Assembly: GCA_000761475.1 (NCBI GenBank)
Contig: JQNW01000005.1
Location: 269,929-333,928, forward strand
Reading direction: 5' to 3'
Length of the DNA stretch: 64,000 bases
From: Chromohalobacter israelensis
Lineage (GTDB): Bacteria > Pseudomonadota > Gammaproteobacteria > Pseudomonadales > Halomonadaceae
Each line of letters starts with the position of its first letter. Position 1 is the stretch's first letter. Of the stretch, positions 51,871 to 60,776 are shown piece after piece. Made by a program: the position numbers and the translations under genes. The notes beneath the pieces are model-generated. The model did no database searches and was not told the origin of the DNA. It saw only the letters and a program-made list of their open reading frames with translations.

Positions 51871-53188
51871 TTGGCACAGTCTGCGGTTTCGCCTGCTAGC
51901 TTGGCTAGGAAGCGTAGCGCTTGTAGTAGTGGTCGTAACATGGCTGATGCATGGCTTTTTTTTGGAAAATATTGCCAAGGATTTTCTTGGTGAGCGTCTT
52001 CGTAGGGAGGCTGATCATGCTGTTTCTCAGCTGGGTGAAGAACGTTCCCTGGTCCCTGAGTCATTACAGTCTGTGAGCAAAAGTTATCAGGTTTTTCACC
52101 ACCTGTATGTGCTGTCTATTGGCGATAGTGTTAGTGCCTCGGATCCGAAGTGGCAGACAAGACTTTCTCCACTGCTCGCAAGTGACCGTGATTCCTTGGT
52201 AGAAGTAGAAGAAGGGGGGCGCCACTTACTGGTCTATCGTCGCCATTTTAGCTGGGAAGATAGTAACGGTGTTTTACTTATTGGGGAAGACTTTTCACAA
52301 GTGGAGGCTGGGCTTGCAACCTTGCATTGGTGGGTGGGGGCGGTCGCAGGAGCATTGTTGATAGTATTGATAGTGCTTAACATGTTGGCAGTCAATCGTG
52401 GCTTGAAGCCATTGAGAGAATTACGAGAACAGTTGGATGCACTACAAGCGGGGAAGCGTCGACGGTTTTCAGTACTGGCACCTTCTGAATTGAATGCCCT
52501 CGTCGAGCAGCTCAACCGGTTCATGGATGATATAGATTCACGCTTACAGCACTCGCGTGAGTCGGCGGCCAATCTTTCTCACGCGTTGAAGACACCATTG
52601 GCTGCCGTGACACAGGTGCTTCGTGGGAATCGGCCAATTAATGATGATCGCCGCCTCAAGCTTCTCGTAAGAATAGAAAATATTAATGCTCAGCTTGATG
52701 CTGAGCTGCGCCGCTCTCGAATAGCGGGTCCCAATATGGGGAGAGTGACTCATTTAATGAACGATAGCTCTCGCCTTATAGACATGTTTCGTGGCCTTTA
52801 TCCTGATAAGGAGTTCCAGATAACATATTCCAGTGTTGACCGGGATCAGGTGCCCGTAGAGCCTCATGATTTTGCGGAAATGCTCGGGATACTATTAGAT
52901 AATGGAGGCAAATGGGCAAAACACTATATCTGCTGCGATATAAGGTTGTTAACAGAAACTTTGGTGATAATCATCGATGATGATGGTCCTGGTGTGGCGG
53001 AAAGCGATTTGCCTAGGTTGGGCGAGCGGGGCAAGCGTTTGGACGAGCGCCATCCGGGGTATGGCTTGGGATTGTCCATATTGACTCAGCTAGCTGCGCG
53101 CTATGCCGGATACGCACAATTTTCTCATAGCTCACTTGGTGGTCTGCACGCAGAGGTGATTCTACCCTTCGCCGAGGTAGCGAGGTAA
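51857..53188 (+). CDS. Sensor histidine kinase
   Basis: A 443-residue kinase starting at TTG 51857, overlapping the regulator gene by 14 bases. It has TM1 (about 13-34), a periplasmic sensor (about 35-155), TM2 (about 158-180), a HAMP-like linker, a dimerisation helix with the phospho-acceptor His in ANLSHALKTPLAAV, and an HATPase domain with an N-box LGILLDNGGKWAKHY, the G1 box DDGPGV and GYGLGLSIL. The N-box has Asp-Asn-Gly-Gly, a slight variation. The sensor domain lacks the Met/His clusters of CusS-like kinases, so the sensed signal is uncertain although context favours copper. Confidence 0.9.
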   Translation: MYRIDWHSLRFRLLAWLGSVALVVVVVTWLMHGFFLENIAKDFLGERLRREADHAVSQLGEERSLVPESLQSVSKSYQVFHHLYVLSIGDSVSASDPKWQTRLSPLLASDRDSLVEVEEGGRHLLVYRRHFSWEDSNGVLLIGEDFSQVEAGLATLHWWVGAVAGALLIVLIVLNMLAVNRGLKPLRELREQLDALQAGKRRRFSVLAPSELNALVEQLNRFMDDIDSRLQHSRESAANLSHALKTPLAAVTQVLRGNRPINDDRRLKLLVRIENINAQLDAELRRSRIAGPNMGRVTHLMNDSSRLIDMFRGLYPDKEFQITYSSVDRDQVPVEPHDFAEMLGILLDNGGKWAKHYICCDIRLLTETLVIIIDDDGPGVAESDLPRLGERGKRLDERHPGYGLGLSILTQLAARYAGYAQFSHSSLGGLHAEVILPFAEVAR

Positions 53189-53195
53189 CAGTTCG

Positions 53196-53211
53196 TTCAG
53201 TTTTGATTCAG
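53196..53211 (+). promoter_or_regulatory. Direct repeat TTCAG, possible response-regulator site
   Basis: TTCAG occurs at 53196-53200 and 53207-53211, starting 11 bases apart, in the short gap between the kinase and multicopper oxidase genes. Eleven-base direct repeats are typical of OmpR-family binding sites. The assignment is inference. Confidence 0.35.
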
Positions 53212-53258
53212 CTTGTTCTGGCAGGATCAAGCTATGTAAAACCTAATGGGAGTTGCAC

Positions 53259-55055
53259 ATGGCACGCTCACCTGTTGTATCGCGCCCTTTCTCGCGCCGC
53301 CAGGTGCTAAAAGGAGGAGCTGCCCTCGGATTGGGATCTGCTGCTGCTTTGGGGTTGAGTCCAGCCTGGGCCAATCCATGGGGCAGGAGTACTACATATT
53401 CCTATGAGAGCGAAGAAGGGCCTAACGTGTCCTTGTCCATTCGCCGTGAGTCCTTGCCTGTTGCTGGACAAGAGGCGCGGCCTATTACCATTAATGGCAC
53501 TAGCCCAGGGCCTTTGATTCGCTTGAAGGAAGGCCAAGACGCTGTACTACGGGTCACCAATCTGCTTGAGGAATCCACGTCCATTCATTGGCACGGCATG
53601 ATCCTGCCACCCGGCATGGATGGTGTGCCCGGCATCAGCTTTGCAGGCATCGCGCCTGGTGAGACCTTTACCTACCGCTTTCCCGTACGCCAGAACGGCA
53701 CCTATTGGTATCACAGCCACTCGGGCCTTCAGGAACAGGTGGGGCATGTGGGGCCGCTGATTGTTGATGCCGCCGAGCGTGAACCCTTCCGCTACGACCG
53801 TGAACACGTGCTGTTGCTGACCGACTGGACATTCGAAGATCCCAAGTCGGTGTTTCGCAATCTCAAAACCATGGAAGGCTATTACAACTTCCAAGAGCGC
53901 ACGATGGCTGATTTTTTTGCCGATGTTCGGCGTAAAGGCTTTTCAGACACGGTGGAAATGCGCCGAATGTGGTCAAAAATGCGCATGAGTTCGCGGGATA
54001 TCGCCGATGTGACTGGCAGCACTTACACTTACCTGCTAAATGGCCGCGCCCCCGAGGAGAACTGGACGGCGTTGTTCAAGGCGGGTGAGCGCGTGCGCCT
54101 TCGAGTGATTAACGGTTCGGCGATGTCGTATTTCGATGTGCGCATTCCCGGCCTGAAAATGACCGTGGTAGCCGCCGATGGCCAGCCAGTGCAACCCGTG
54201 CCTGTGGACGAATTCCGCATTGGTGTGGCCGAGACCTACGACGTGCTGGTCTCCCCCGAAGACGATCAAGCTTATACGATCTTTGCTGAATCAATGGATC
54301 GCAGCGGCTACGCCCGTGCCACCCTGGCCCCACGTGATGGCATGCAGGCTGAAATCCCCAAGCGCCGCCAAATTGCCGACCGCGGGATGGAAGGGATGGC
54401 AGCTGGCGCAATGGTGGGCATGAAAGGAATGGATCATTCCGGCATGTCCAGAGATGACATGGAGGGCATGGACCACTCCAATATGTCCGGCGGAGACATG
54501 GAGGGCATGGACCACGGCAGCGGCGACGGCATGGCGAAAGAAAAAGCCAAGACGCGCGAGAATGGCATGCTTGTGGCCGGTGAGGCCCAGCCGGGCTCAC
54601 GCTATGGTGAAGCAGGCATTGGCATCGACCCCGACGAGCGCCGCGTGCTGGTCTACCGTGATCTGAAAGCTTTCACCCCATGGCCTGACCGGCGCGGCCC
54701 TGGCCGTGAGCTGGAGCTGCATCTGACCGGCAACATGGAACGCTACATGTGGTCGTTCGATGGCAAGAAATTCAGCGAAGTCTCAGGCCCTATCCACTTT
54801 GAAAAGGATGAGCGTCTGCGCCTGATCTTGATCAATGACACCATGATGGAGCACCCCATTCATCTTCACGGTATGTGGATGGAGCTGGAAAACGGCCAGG
54901 GTGAGTTAATTCCACGCAAGCATACCCTGAACGTGAAGCCCGGTGAGCGGGTCTCCGCGCTTATCACGGCAGATGCGGAAGGAAGCTGGGCTTTTCACTG
55001 TCACCTTCTTTACCACATGGAAGCTGGCATGTTCCGCGTTGTTCAGGTTTCTTGA
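53259..55055 (+). CDS. copA: CopA-type multicopper oxidase
   Basis: A 598-residue oxidase with a Tat signal (FSRRQVLKGG) and three cupredoxin domains. Copper motifs: HWHG and YHSHSG in domain 1, HPIHLHG and the C-terminal HCHLLYHMEAGM in domain 3 (type 1 Cys/His/Met and the trinuclear His set). A Met/His-rich insertion at about residues 385-430 has repeats of the type GMDHSGMS / MEGMDH, as in CopA/PcoA. It oxidises Cu(I) in the periplasm. Start at ATG 53259. GC content is closer to the chromosome than its neighbours, which suggests a different history. Symbol follows the copA multicopper oxidase, not the P-type ATPase. Confidence 0.92.
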   Translation: MARSPVVSRPFSRRQVLKGGAALGLGSAAALGLSPAWANPWGRSTTYSYESEEGPNVSLSIRRESLPVAGQEARPITINGTSPGPLIRLKEGQDAVLRVTNLLEESTSIHWHGMILPPGMDGVPGISFAGIAPGETFTYRFPVRQNGTYWYHSHSGLQEQVGHVGPLIVDAAEREPFRYDREHVLLLTDWTFEDPKSVFRNLKTMEGYYNFQERTMADFFADVRRKGFSDTVEMRRMWSKMRMSSRDIADVTGSTYTYLLNGRAPEENWTALFKAGERVRLRVINGSAMSYFDVRIPGLKMTVVAADGQPVQPVPVDEFRIGVAETYDVLVSPEDDQAYTIFAESMDRSGYARATLAPRDGMQAEIPKRRQIADRGMEGMAAGAMVGMKGMDHSGMSRDDMEGMDHSNMSGGDMEGMDHGSGDGMAKEKAKTRENGMLVAGEAQPGSRYGEAGIGIDPDERRVLVYRDLKAFTPWPDRRGPGRELELHLTGNMERYMWSFDGKKFSEVSGPIHFEKDERLRLILINDTMMEHPIHLHGMWMELENGQGELIPRKHTLNVKPGERVSALITADAEGSWAFHCHLLYHMEAGMFRVVQVS

Positions 55056-55064
55056 GGAGGCAGT

Positions 55065-55829
55065 ATGAAGATAAAACTTTACCTCGTGGGTGTGAGTGCG
55101 GCATTCATCTTTGCTTCCTTGGCTAAAGCTGATGATGGTTACGATGCTCCTGATGGCTGGCCATCCCCTATCGTGGAGCATAATCAAGGCACGGCACAAT
55201 TTGATCGGCTTGAATATAGTATTCCGGAGAATGGTAAGGATGCCATGGTATGGGACTTCCAGGGGTGGTACGGCAGCGACGTTAACCGTATGTACGTAAA
55301 ATCGGAAGGTGAAAATATTCAGGGAGACGGTGAAGACGCCGAGTTTGAGTCCCTGGAGCTACTCTATAGCCGGTTGATTGCCGATTTTTGGGAGCTGCAG
55401 GGTGGCGTGGGTTACCAAGGGGGTGTGTTCTCTGATGATCATGAAGAGCGAACCTACGGTGTCGTTGGGTTGCAAGGGGTTATGCCATATGAAATTGAGA
55501 CCGATGTAGCCTTGCAAGTGAGTGACGAAGGAGATGTATCCGCTAGTTTCGAGGGTGAATATGACCTGCGCCTGACCCAGCGACTTTACCTCCAGCCGCG
55601 CACTGAAATCGCCATGGCTGCCAATGAAGTCGAAGCATTTGGCGTGGGCGAAGGACTGAACTCCGTGCGTGTCGGCATGCGATTAGGCTACGAGGTAACG
55701 CGCCGCGTCGCGCCTTACATCGGCGCTTACTGGGAAAAGGAGTACGGTGAGACTGCGGATCTCACTCGTGCCAGCGGTGATAGAACGGAGGGCACGGGCG
55801 TTGTCGCGGGTATCAGACTAATCCTGTGA
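55065..55829 (+). CDS. copB: Copper resistance protein CopB (outer membrane)
   Basis: A 254-residue protein with a signal peptide (about residues 1-22, ending AKA) and beta-barrel strands: FQGWYGSDVNRMYVKSEGE, LLYSRLIADFWELQGGVGY, EYDLRLTQRLYLQPRTEI and YIGAYWEKEYG, the CopB/PcoB signatures. GAGGAGG precedes ATG 55065. It is 9 bases after copA, so the two form a copAB operon. The N-terminal Met-rich region usual in CopB is short here. CopB sits in the outer membrane and lowers copper sensitivity. Confidence 0.9.
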   Translation: MKIKLYLVGVSAAFIFASLAKADDGYDAPDGWPSPIVEHNQGTAQFDRLEYSIPENGKDAMVWDFQGWYGSDVNRMYVKSEGENIQGDGEDAEFESLELLYSRLIADFWELQGGVGYQGGVFSDDHEERTYGVVGLQGVMPYEIETDVALQVSDEGDVSASFEGEYDLRLTQRLYLQPRTEIAMAANEVEAFGVGEGLNSVRVGMRLGYEVTRRVAPYIGAYWEKEYGETADLTRASGDRTEGTGVVAGIRLIL

Positions 55830-56011
55830 GTCATCCGGTGGATTCATGGCAACGTCGGGTAGTGTTTGCGGAATACATGGGTGGTGGCGCAAATGCGCAG
55901 TGGAGACGGTGAGTCGGTTCGAGACGCACTGTAGTGTGTGTTCGAGTAGTGTTGCGCTATCTTGACCACTGCGCCGCCGTCTCGAGCACCGTTGCCAGGG
56001 GAGAACTTGCC

Positions 56012-56434
56012 ATGACCGTGATGACCGCCGCCGCCATCGAGGAATTTCTCGACGAGGTCTTTCCGCACCGCCAGGGCACCATCGAAGGGGTGGGCGAGAT
56101 GCGCGCGACCATGAGCCTGGCCATCGAGGATGAGCACTTGCGGCCCGGAGGCTGCATTTCGGGGCCGACGCTGATGGGGCTGGCGGACGTCTGCCTGTAC
56201 GTGGCGATTCTGGCCCGGATCGGCCCGGAGCCAATGGCGGTGACCACGGACTTCAGCTGCCACTTCCTGCGCCGCGCCCGCGGCGATCGCGATCTCATCG
56301 CCAATGCGCACATCGTCAAGCTGGGCCAGCGCCTGGCGGTCGGCGAAGTGCGTTTGTTCCCCGCCGGCGACGAGGAACCGGTGGCAACCGTCACCGCGAC
56401 CTATGCCTTGCCCGACGAGAGCGATGACGATTGA
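56012..56434 (+). CDS. PaaI-like thioesterase
   Basis: A 140-residue hotdog-fold protein, start at ATG 56012 (GGGGAG upstream). It resembles the PaaI group: AIEEFLDEVFPHRQGTIEGVGEMRATMSL, the GGCISGPTLMGLADVCLYVAIL helix that carries the active-site region, and a MAVTTDFSCHFLRRA strand. Such enzymes hydrolyse aryl- or acyl-CoA esters. Neighbours are unrelated. It marks the return to GC-rich chromosome after the copper island. Confidence 0.8.
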   Translation: MTVMTAAAIEEFLDEVFPHRQGTIEGVGEMRATMSLAIEDEHLRPGGCISGPTLMGLADVCLYVAILARIGPEPMAVTTDFSCHFLRRARGDRDLIANAHIVKLGQRLAVGEVRLFPAGDEEPVATVTATYALPDESDDD

Positions 56435-56462
56435 GCGCGTCTGGAACGTGGGGGGCGAGGTC

Positions 56463-56846
56463 TCAGTGAGCGGGGCGCTGACGCCAGGCGCATATCGCCA
56501 GCGTCAGCCAGCCGGCCATCAGCAACAGACCACCGAACGGCGTGATGGGCCCCAGCCAATGGGCGCCGGTCAGGGCCAGCAGGTACAGCGAGCCGGAAAA
56601 CGCCGCCATGCCCAGCCCCCACAGCCAGAGCACGGTTGTCTGACCCCTCAGAGGGTGCTGCGCGTGCCACAGGAGCACCGCCATGGCGGCCAGGGTATGC
56701 CACGCCTGATAGCGCACGCCGGTGGTGAAGGCGTCGAGTCGTGCGGGGGAAAGCATGTCGCCCAGCGCGTGGGCGCCGAAGGCGCCTGCCATGACCACGA
56801 CCAAGCCGCTTAGAGCGACGAGTGTCCATCCACGACGCTTGTGCAT
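56463..56846 (-). CDS. DUF423 family inner-membrane protein
   Basis: About 127 residues with four transmembrane helices and the family's N-terminal motif (LSGLVVVMAGAFGAHAL, then FTTGVRYQAWHTLA) and the PFGG of helix 4. ATG 56846 is chosen; an ATG 12 bases upstream is an alternative. No function is established for this family. It is convergent with the PaaI-like gene. Confidence 0.88.
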   Translation of the reverse strand: MHKRRGWTLVALSGLVVVMAGAFGAHALGDMLSPARLDAFTTGVRYQAWHTLAAMAVLLWHAQHPLRGQTTVLWLWGLGMAAFSGSLYLLALTGAHWLGPITPFGGLLLMAGWLTLAICAWRQRPAH

Positions 56847-57023
56847 GTTGCATCCCATGTGACTGACCTATGCTGAGACGGTGAGCGAGCACCGGGGGCG
56901 AGGGGCCCGGCATCGCCGCGCTGGTGCTTACCCTATGGCGTCGCTTACGCCATGACAAGCGTTGCGGTATGGCGTATCGTCGCGGCCTTGCCGATCTCAA
57001 GAATCACAATGGAGCGTTAATCC

Positions 57024-58505
57024 ATGGACTCTCTTGCCAGCCTCGTCGCATCGCTGCATGACGCCATCTATGCGGTGATGACCCCTGTCAGCGATTTCAT
57101 CTGGTCATACATCCTCGTTTATCTTCTGCTGGGCGCGGGGGTGTTGTTCACCGTGCTGACGCGCGGCATGCAATTTCGCCTGTTCGGGCATATGGCGCGC
57201 GTGACCTTCAATAGCCGGGGCGCCGGCGAAGGCGTCAGCGGCTTTCAGGCCTTCGCGACGTCGCTGGCGGCGCGTGTGGGCACCGGTAACCTGGCCGGCG
57301 TGGCCATCGCGCTGTGGGTCGGGGGCCCGGGCGCGATCTTCTGGATGTGGGTGACCGCCCTGGTCGGGTTCGCCACCTCGTTCGTCGAGTCGACCCTGGC
57401 CCAGGTCTACAAGAAGCGCCACGAGGATGGCGTCTTCCGTGGCGGGCCCGCCTATTACATCGAGCGCACGCTCGGCTGGCGATGGATGAGTCTTTTGTTC
57501 GCCTTCTTCCTGCTGGTCGCCTACGGCCTGGCGTTCAACGGTGCCCAGGCCAACACCATCGCTCAGGGCATGAACCAGGCCTTCGGCATGCCCAACTGGC
57601 TGACCGGGTTGATTCTGGTCGGTGTCGTGGCCGTGGTCATCTACGGCGGGCTCAAGTCCATCGCACGCACGGCGGAGAAGATCGTGCCCGTGATGGCCGT
57701 CGCCTACCTGCTGGTCGCGTTGGTGGTGCTGGCGGTCAACATCACCGAGGTGCCGGAGATGCTGGCATTGATCGTCAAGAGTGCCTTCGGCTACGGGCCG
57801 GCAGTGGGCGGCGCGGCCGGCTACGCCATCAAGACGGCAATGGAAAACGGCATCAAGCGCGGCCTGTTTTCCAACGAGGCCGGCATGGGCTCGGCGCCCA
57901 ACGCGGCGGCCCAGGCCAACGTCAAGCATCCCGCGGCGCAGGGGCTGGTACAGTCGTTCGGCGTGTTCGTCGATACCCTGGTGATCTGCAGCTGCACGGC
58001 GGTGGTGATCCTGCTTTCCGGTGTCTACGAGACGCTGATGGCGAACTCGCCGGGACAGGACATCGTGGGCATCCAGCTCACCCAAGACGCCATGGCGGAT
58101 CACTTCGGCGGCTTCGGCGAGATCTTCATCGCCGTGGCCATCCTGCTGTTCGCCTTTACCTCGATCATCGCCAACTTCTCGTTCGCCACGGTCAATATCG
58201 AGTACATGTTCAAGCGCCATGCCAAGGGCGCGGTACAAGCGTTGCGCCTGGCCGTGCTGGCCATGGTGATGATCGGCTCGGTGTCGCAGCTGACCTTCGT
58301 ATGGGACTTCGCCGATCTTTCCATGGGGATGATGGCGACCACCAACCTGATCGCGATCCTGATCCTGGCGCCGATCGCCATGCGCGTGCTCAAGGATTAC
58401 GAGCGCCAGCGGCGCGAGGGCGTCCGCGAGCCGCGCTTCGATCCCAAGGTGCTCAAGCGTCCCGAGCAAGTGGATGCGGACGTGTGGCCGCCCAAGGATT
58501 CTTGA
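57024..58505 (+). CDS. Sodium:alanine symporter family (AGCS) transporter
   Basis: A 493-residue membrane protein with about ten transmembrane helices. AGCS signatures are seen: GEGVSGFQAFATSLAARVGTGNLAGVAIAL (substrate/Na site), GLFSNEAGMGSAPNAAA and the FAFTSIIANFSFATVNIEYMF region. It should import alanine or glycine with Na+, which fits a halophile. GGAGC precedes the ATG. It is a single gene with a palindrome ATGGCGT/ACGCCAT nearby at 56935-56953. Confidence 0.92.
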   Translation: MDSLASLVASLHDAIYAVMTPVSDFIWSYILVYLLLGAGVLFTVLTRGMQFRLFGHMARVTFNSRGAGEGVSGFQAFATSLAARVGTGNLAGVAIALWVGGPGAIFWMWVTALVGFATSFVESTLAQVYKKRHEDGVFRGGPAYYIERTLGWRWMSLLFAFFLLVAYGLAFNGAQANTIAQGMNQAFGMPNWLTGLILVGVVAVVIYGGLKSIARTAEKIVPVMAVAYLLVALVVLAVNITEVPEMLALIVKSAFGYGPAVGGAAGYAIKTAMENGIKRGLFSNEAGMGSAPNAAAQANVKHPAAQGLVQSFGVFVDTLVICSCTAVVILLSGVYETLMANSPGQDIVGIQLTQDAMADHFGGFGEIFIAVAILLFAFTSIIANFSFATVNIEYMFKRHAKGAVQALRLAVLAMVMIGSVSQLTFVWDFADLSMGMMATTNLIAILILAPIAMRVLKDYERQRREGVREPRFDPKVLKRPEQVDADVWPPKDS

Positions 58506-58560
58506 GCACGGCATTTGGCGTTACAATGACGGTCTCTCCCCAACGATGTGAGAGGCCGTT

Positions 58561-58761
58561 ATGCACATTCAGCTCAACGGCGAGCGCCGCGAGTTCGCAT
58601 CCGAGTTGACGGTCAGCGAGCTGGTCGATCAGCTCGCCTTGACCGGACGCCGCATCGCCGTCGAAGTCAATGAAGAGATCGTGCCCCGCAGCCAGCATGC
58701 CGAGACGCGCCTGACCACCGGGGATTGCGTGGAAATCGTGCATGCCATCGGCGGTGGCTGA
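58561..58761 (+). CDS. thiS: Sulfur carrier protein ThiS
   Basis: A 66-residue ubiquitin-like protein ending in the required Gly-Gly (IVHAIGGG). ThiF adenylates and then thiolates this end to donate sulphur for the thiazole ring. It starts behind GAGAGG and is followed by thiG after 78 bases. No TPP riboswitch-like sequence is visible in its leader. Confidence 0.94.
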   Translation: MHIQLNGERREFASELTVSELVDQLALTGRRIAVEVNEEIVPRSQHAETRLTTGDCVEIVHAIGGG

Positions 58762-58839
58762 TTCGGCCGCCGGCGAAATGCCGGTGTTCGCCCTTGCCGC
58801 CGCCGTGCGGCGACTTTCCTGTTCGCCAAGAGGTTCGTC

Positions 58840-59640
58840 ATGTCAGCAGATCCGCGCCAGGATATTCCACTGACCGTCGCCGGCCGCACCTTCGCGTCGC
58901 GCCTGCTGGTGGGTACCGGCAAATACCGGGACTTCGACGAGACCGCCGCCGCCGTCGAGGCGAGTGGTGCCGAGATTGTCACCGTCGCGGTGCGTCGCAC
59001 CAACATGGGCCAGAATCCCGATGAGCCCAACCTGCTCGATGCCGTGCCGCCGAGCCGCTATACGATCCTGCCCAACACGGCGGGATGCTATACCGCCAAG
59101 GATGCAGTGCGTACCTGCAAGCTGGCCCGCGAGCTGCTGGATGGCCACAACCTGGTCAAGCTCGAGGTGCTCGGTGACGACGGCACGCTCTACCCCAACG
59201 TGGTCGAGACTCTCAAGGCCGCCGAAACGCTGGTCAACGATGGCTTCGATGTCATGGTGTACACCAGCGACGACCCGATCGTCGCCAAGGAGCTCGAACG
59301 CCTGGGCTGTTGCGCGGTGATGCCGTTGGGGTCGTTGATCGGCTCGGGGCACGGTCTGCTCAACCCGACGTCCCTGGCGATCATTCTCGACAACGCCGAA
59401 GTGCCGATCCTCGTCGATGCCGGCATCGGGACGCCCTCGGATGCCGCCCTGGCCATGGAAATGGGCTGTGCCGGCGTGCTGATCAACTCGGCGATCGCGC
59501 ATGCGCGTCAGCCGGTGCGCATGGCAAGCGCCATGAAACTGGCGGTCGAAGCGGGGCGCGAAGCGTATCTTGCCGAGCGCATGCCGCGCCGTGCCTCCGC
59601 GAGCCCGTCATCGCCCTTCGCCGGGCGCATCAACGCCTGA
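58840..59640 (+). CDS. thiG: Thiazole synthase ThiG
   Basis: A 266-residue TIM barrel. Motifs: [55 protein letters not shown] (Schiff-base Lys) and [29 protein letters not shown] (phosphate site). With ThiS thiocarboxylate, dehydroglycine and DXP it forms the thiazole phosphate of thiamine. It is directly after thiS, the standard order, and before trmB, as in Pseudomonas. Confidence 0.97.
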   Translation: MSADPRQDIPLTVAGRTFASRLLVGTGKYRDFDETAAAVEASGAEIVTVAVRRTNMGQNPDEPNLLDAVPPSRYTILPNTAGCYTAKDAVRTCKLARELLDGHNLVKLEVLGDDGTLYPNVVETLKAAETLVNDGFDVMVYTSDDPIVAKELERLGCCAVMPLGSLIGSGHGLLNPTSLAIILDNAEVPILVDAGIGTPSDAALAMEMGCAGVLINSAIAHARQPVRMASAMKLAVEAGREAYLAERMPRRASASPSSPFAGRINA

Positions 59641-59697
59641 ATTTTCGCGCGGCCTGACCGGCCGCCTTCGCTACGTGACCGATAACGCAGACTTGCC

Positions 59698-60438
59698 ATG
59701 AGTGACTCCTCCTCTTCTTCCGAGAATGCCCCGGCGACCCCCGAGTCGCCGGGACGCCCGCCGCGCGGCATCAAGAGCTACGTACTGCGTGCCGGACGCA
59801 TGACCGCCGCCCAATCGCGGGGGCTCGAAGAGGTCTGGCCGCGCCTGGGCCTGAGTGTGGCCGAGGGACGCCAATCGCTGGAGGCGCTCTTCGGCCGCCG
59901 CGCACCCTGCGTCGTCGAGATCGGTTTCGGCATGGGGCAGTCGCTCGTCGAGCAAGCCGCCGCCAATCCCGAGACCGATTTCATCGGTATCGAGGTGCAT
60001 GCGCCGGGAGTGGGCAAGCTGCTCGATGAAGCGGACAAGCGCGGCTTGACCAATCTGCGCGTGTATCGTGACGATGCCCTGGAAGTGCTCGACAAATGCC
60101 TGCCCGAGTCGAGCCTTACGGGGCTGCAGCTGTTTTTCCCCGACCCCTGGCCGAAGAAGAAGCATCACAAGCGTCGCATCGTGCAGCCGGCGTTCGTCGA
60201 GCTGGTGCGCACGCGTCTCGCGCCGCACGGTTATCTGCACATGGCGACCGATTGGGAAGCCTACGCCGAGCACATGGTCGAGGTCATGGAGGAAGCACCG
60301 GGCTACCGCAACACGGCGCCGCCCGAAAGCGCGCCTTATGTGCCGCGACCGGAATTTCGGCCGTTGACCAAGTTCGAAAGCCGGGGCGAAAGGCTCGGTC
60401 ATGGCGTGTGGGACCTGATCTACGCCCGTGTGGAGTGA
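59698..60438 (+). CDS. trmB: tRNA (guanine-N7-)-methyltransferase TrmB
   Basis: A 246-residue class I methyltransferase. The SAM motif is [12 protein letters not shown], followed by [12 protein letters not shown]; the catalytic and tRNA-binding part has the strong family signature [19 protein letters not shown] and a [17 protein letters not shown] end. It forms m7G46 in tRNA. The N-terminal 40 residues are a polar, Ser/Pro-rich extension typical of proteobacterial TrmB. It follows thiG by 57 bases and ends in a terminator. Confidence 0.96.
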   Translation: MSDSSSSSENAPATPESPGRPPRGIKSYVLRAGRMTAAQSRGLEEVWPRLGLSVAEGRQSLEALFGRRAPCVVEIGFGMGQSLVEQAAANPETDFIGIEVHAPGVGKLLDEADKRGLTNLRVYRDDALEVLDKCLPESSLTGLQLFFPDPWPKKKHHKRRIVQPAFVELVRTRLAPHGYLHMATDWEAYAEHMVEVMEEAPGYRNTAPPESAPYVPRPEFRPLTKFESRGERLGHGVWDLIYARVE

Positions 60439-60469
60439 GCGCCACCCGTGATCGCCACTGCTCGTTGAA

Positions 60470-60495
60470 AACCGCTGCCCGTCAGCGGTTTTTTT
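60470..60495 (+). terminator. Terminator after trmB
   Basis: AACCGCTG (60470-60477) pairs with CAGCGGTT (60483-60490) and is followed by a T-run to 60495. It is 32 bases after the trmB stop. Confidence 0.88.
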
Positions 60496-60580
60496 CATGG
60501 TGACCTGATCTGGATCACGGCAGGGAGTCGAGGACGCTGGCACAGTGCCGGCGCGCTCGGCGCGGGGCGGATACGGGCAT

Positions 60581-60697
60581 AAAAAAAGCCGCCCGGGCGG
60601 GCGGCTTCAAAGACCGTGACTAGCTTGATGAGGAGATAACCATGGGCAGGAACCTGACATTCGCTGCTTAGGTCAGTGGCGCTTGGCGGCGCCACGG
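60581..60697 (-). ncRNA. Fur-controlled small RNA, PrrF-like
   Basis: Read on the minus strand, a promoter with -35 TTGACG and -10 TTACCT (17-bp spacer) leads to a transcript start near 60697. The transcript ends at AAGCCGCCC/GGGCGGCTT (60607-60586) followed by a run of seven T (60587-60581), an intrinsic terminator, giving about 117 nt. The body contains TTATCTCCTCATC (60639-60627), an anti-Shine-Dalgarno seed as in PrrF of Pseudomonas, followed by AGCTAGTCACGG. An AATGAGAATGG Fur-like sequence lies in the promoter spacer. By analogy it would down-regulate iron-containing enzymes in iron starvation. The PrrF likeness is from memory of the core. Confidence 0.65.
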
Positions 60698-60703
60698 TTG
60701 TTA

Positions 60704-60732
60704 AGGTAAACCATTCTCATTTGAGTCGTCAA
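60704..60732 (-). promoter_or_regulatory. Promoter with Fur-like box for the small RNA
   Basis: On the minus strand TTGACG (60732-60727), a 17-base spacer and TTACCT (60709-60704). The spacer contains AAATGAGAATGG, which resembles two hexamers of a Fur box. A second region with similar A/T pattern (AACGAGAATATTTTT) lies just to the right at 60738-60752. Confidence 0.55.
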
Positions 60733-60776
60733 GCGTAACGAGAATATTTTTCACTTGGGTGCATCGGGAGGCTTTC

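Noticed and set aside
58506..58560. TPP riboswitch upstream of thiS
   Set aside because: The leader is only about 55 bases long and lacks the CTGAGA and ACCTGA-type conserved elements.
60642..60671. Eight-codon plus-strand ORF (MGRNLTFAA) with a perfect AGGAGAT ribosome binding site
   Set aside because: The ribosome-binding-like sequence is the mirror image of an anti-Shine-Dalgarno seed in the minus-strand small RNA, which has a promoter and terminator of its own. A leader peptide has no target gene or attenuator here.
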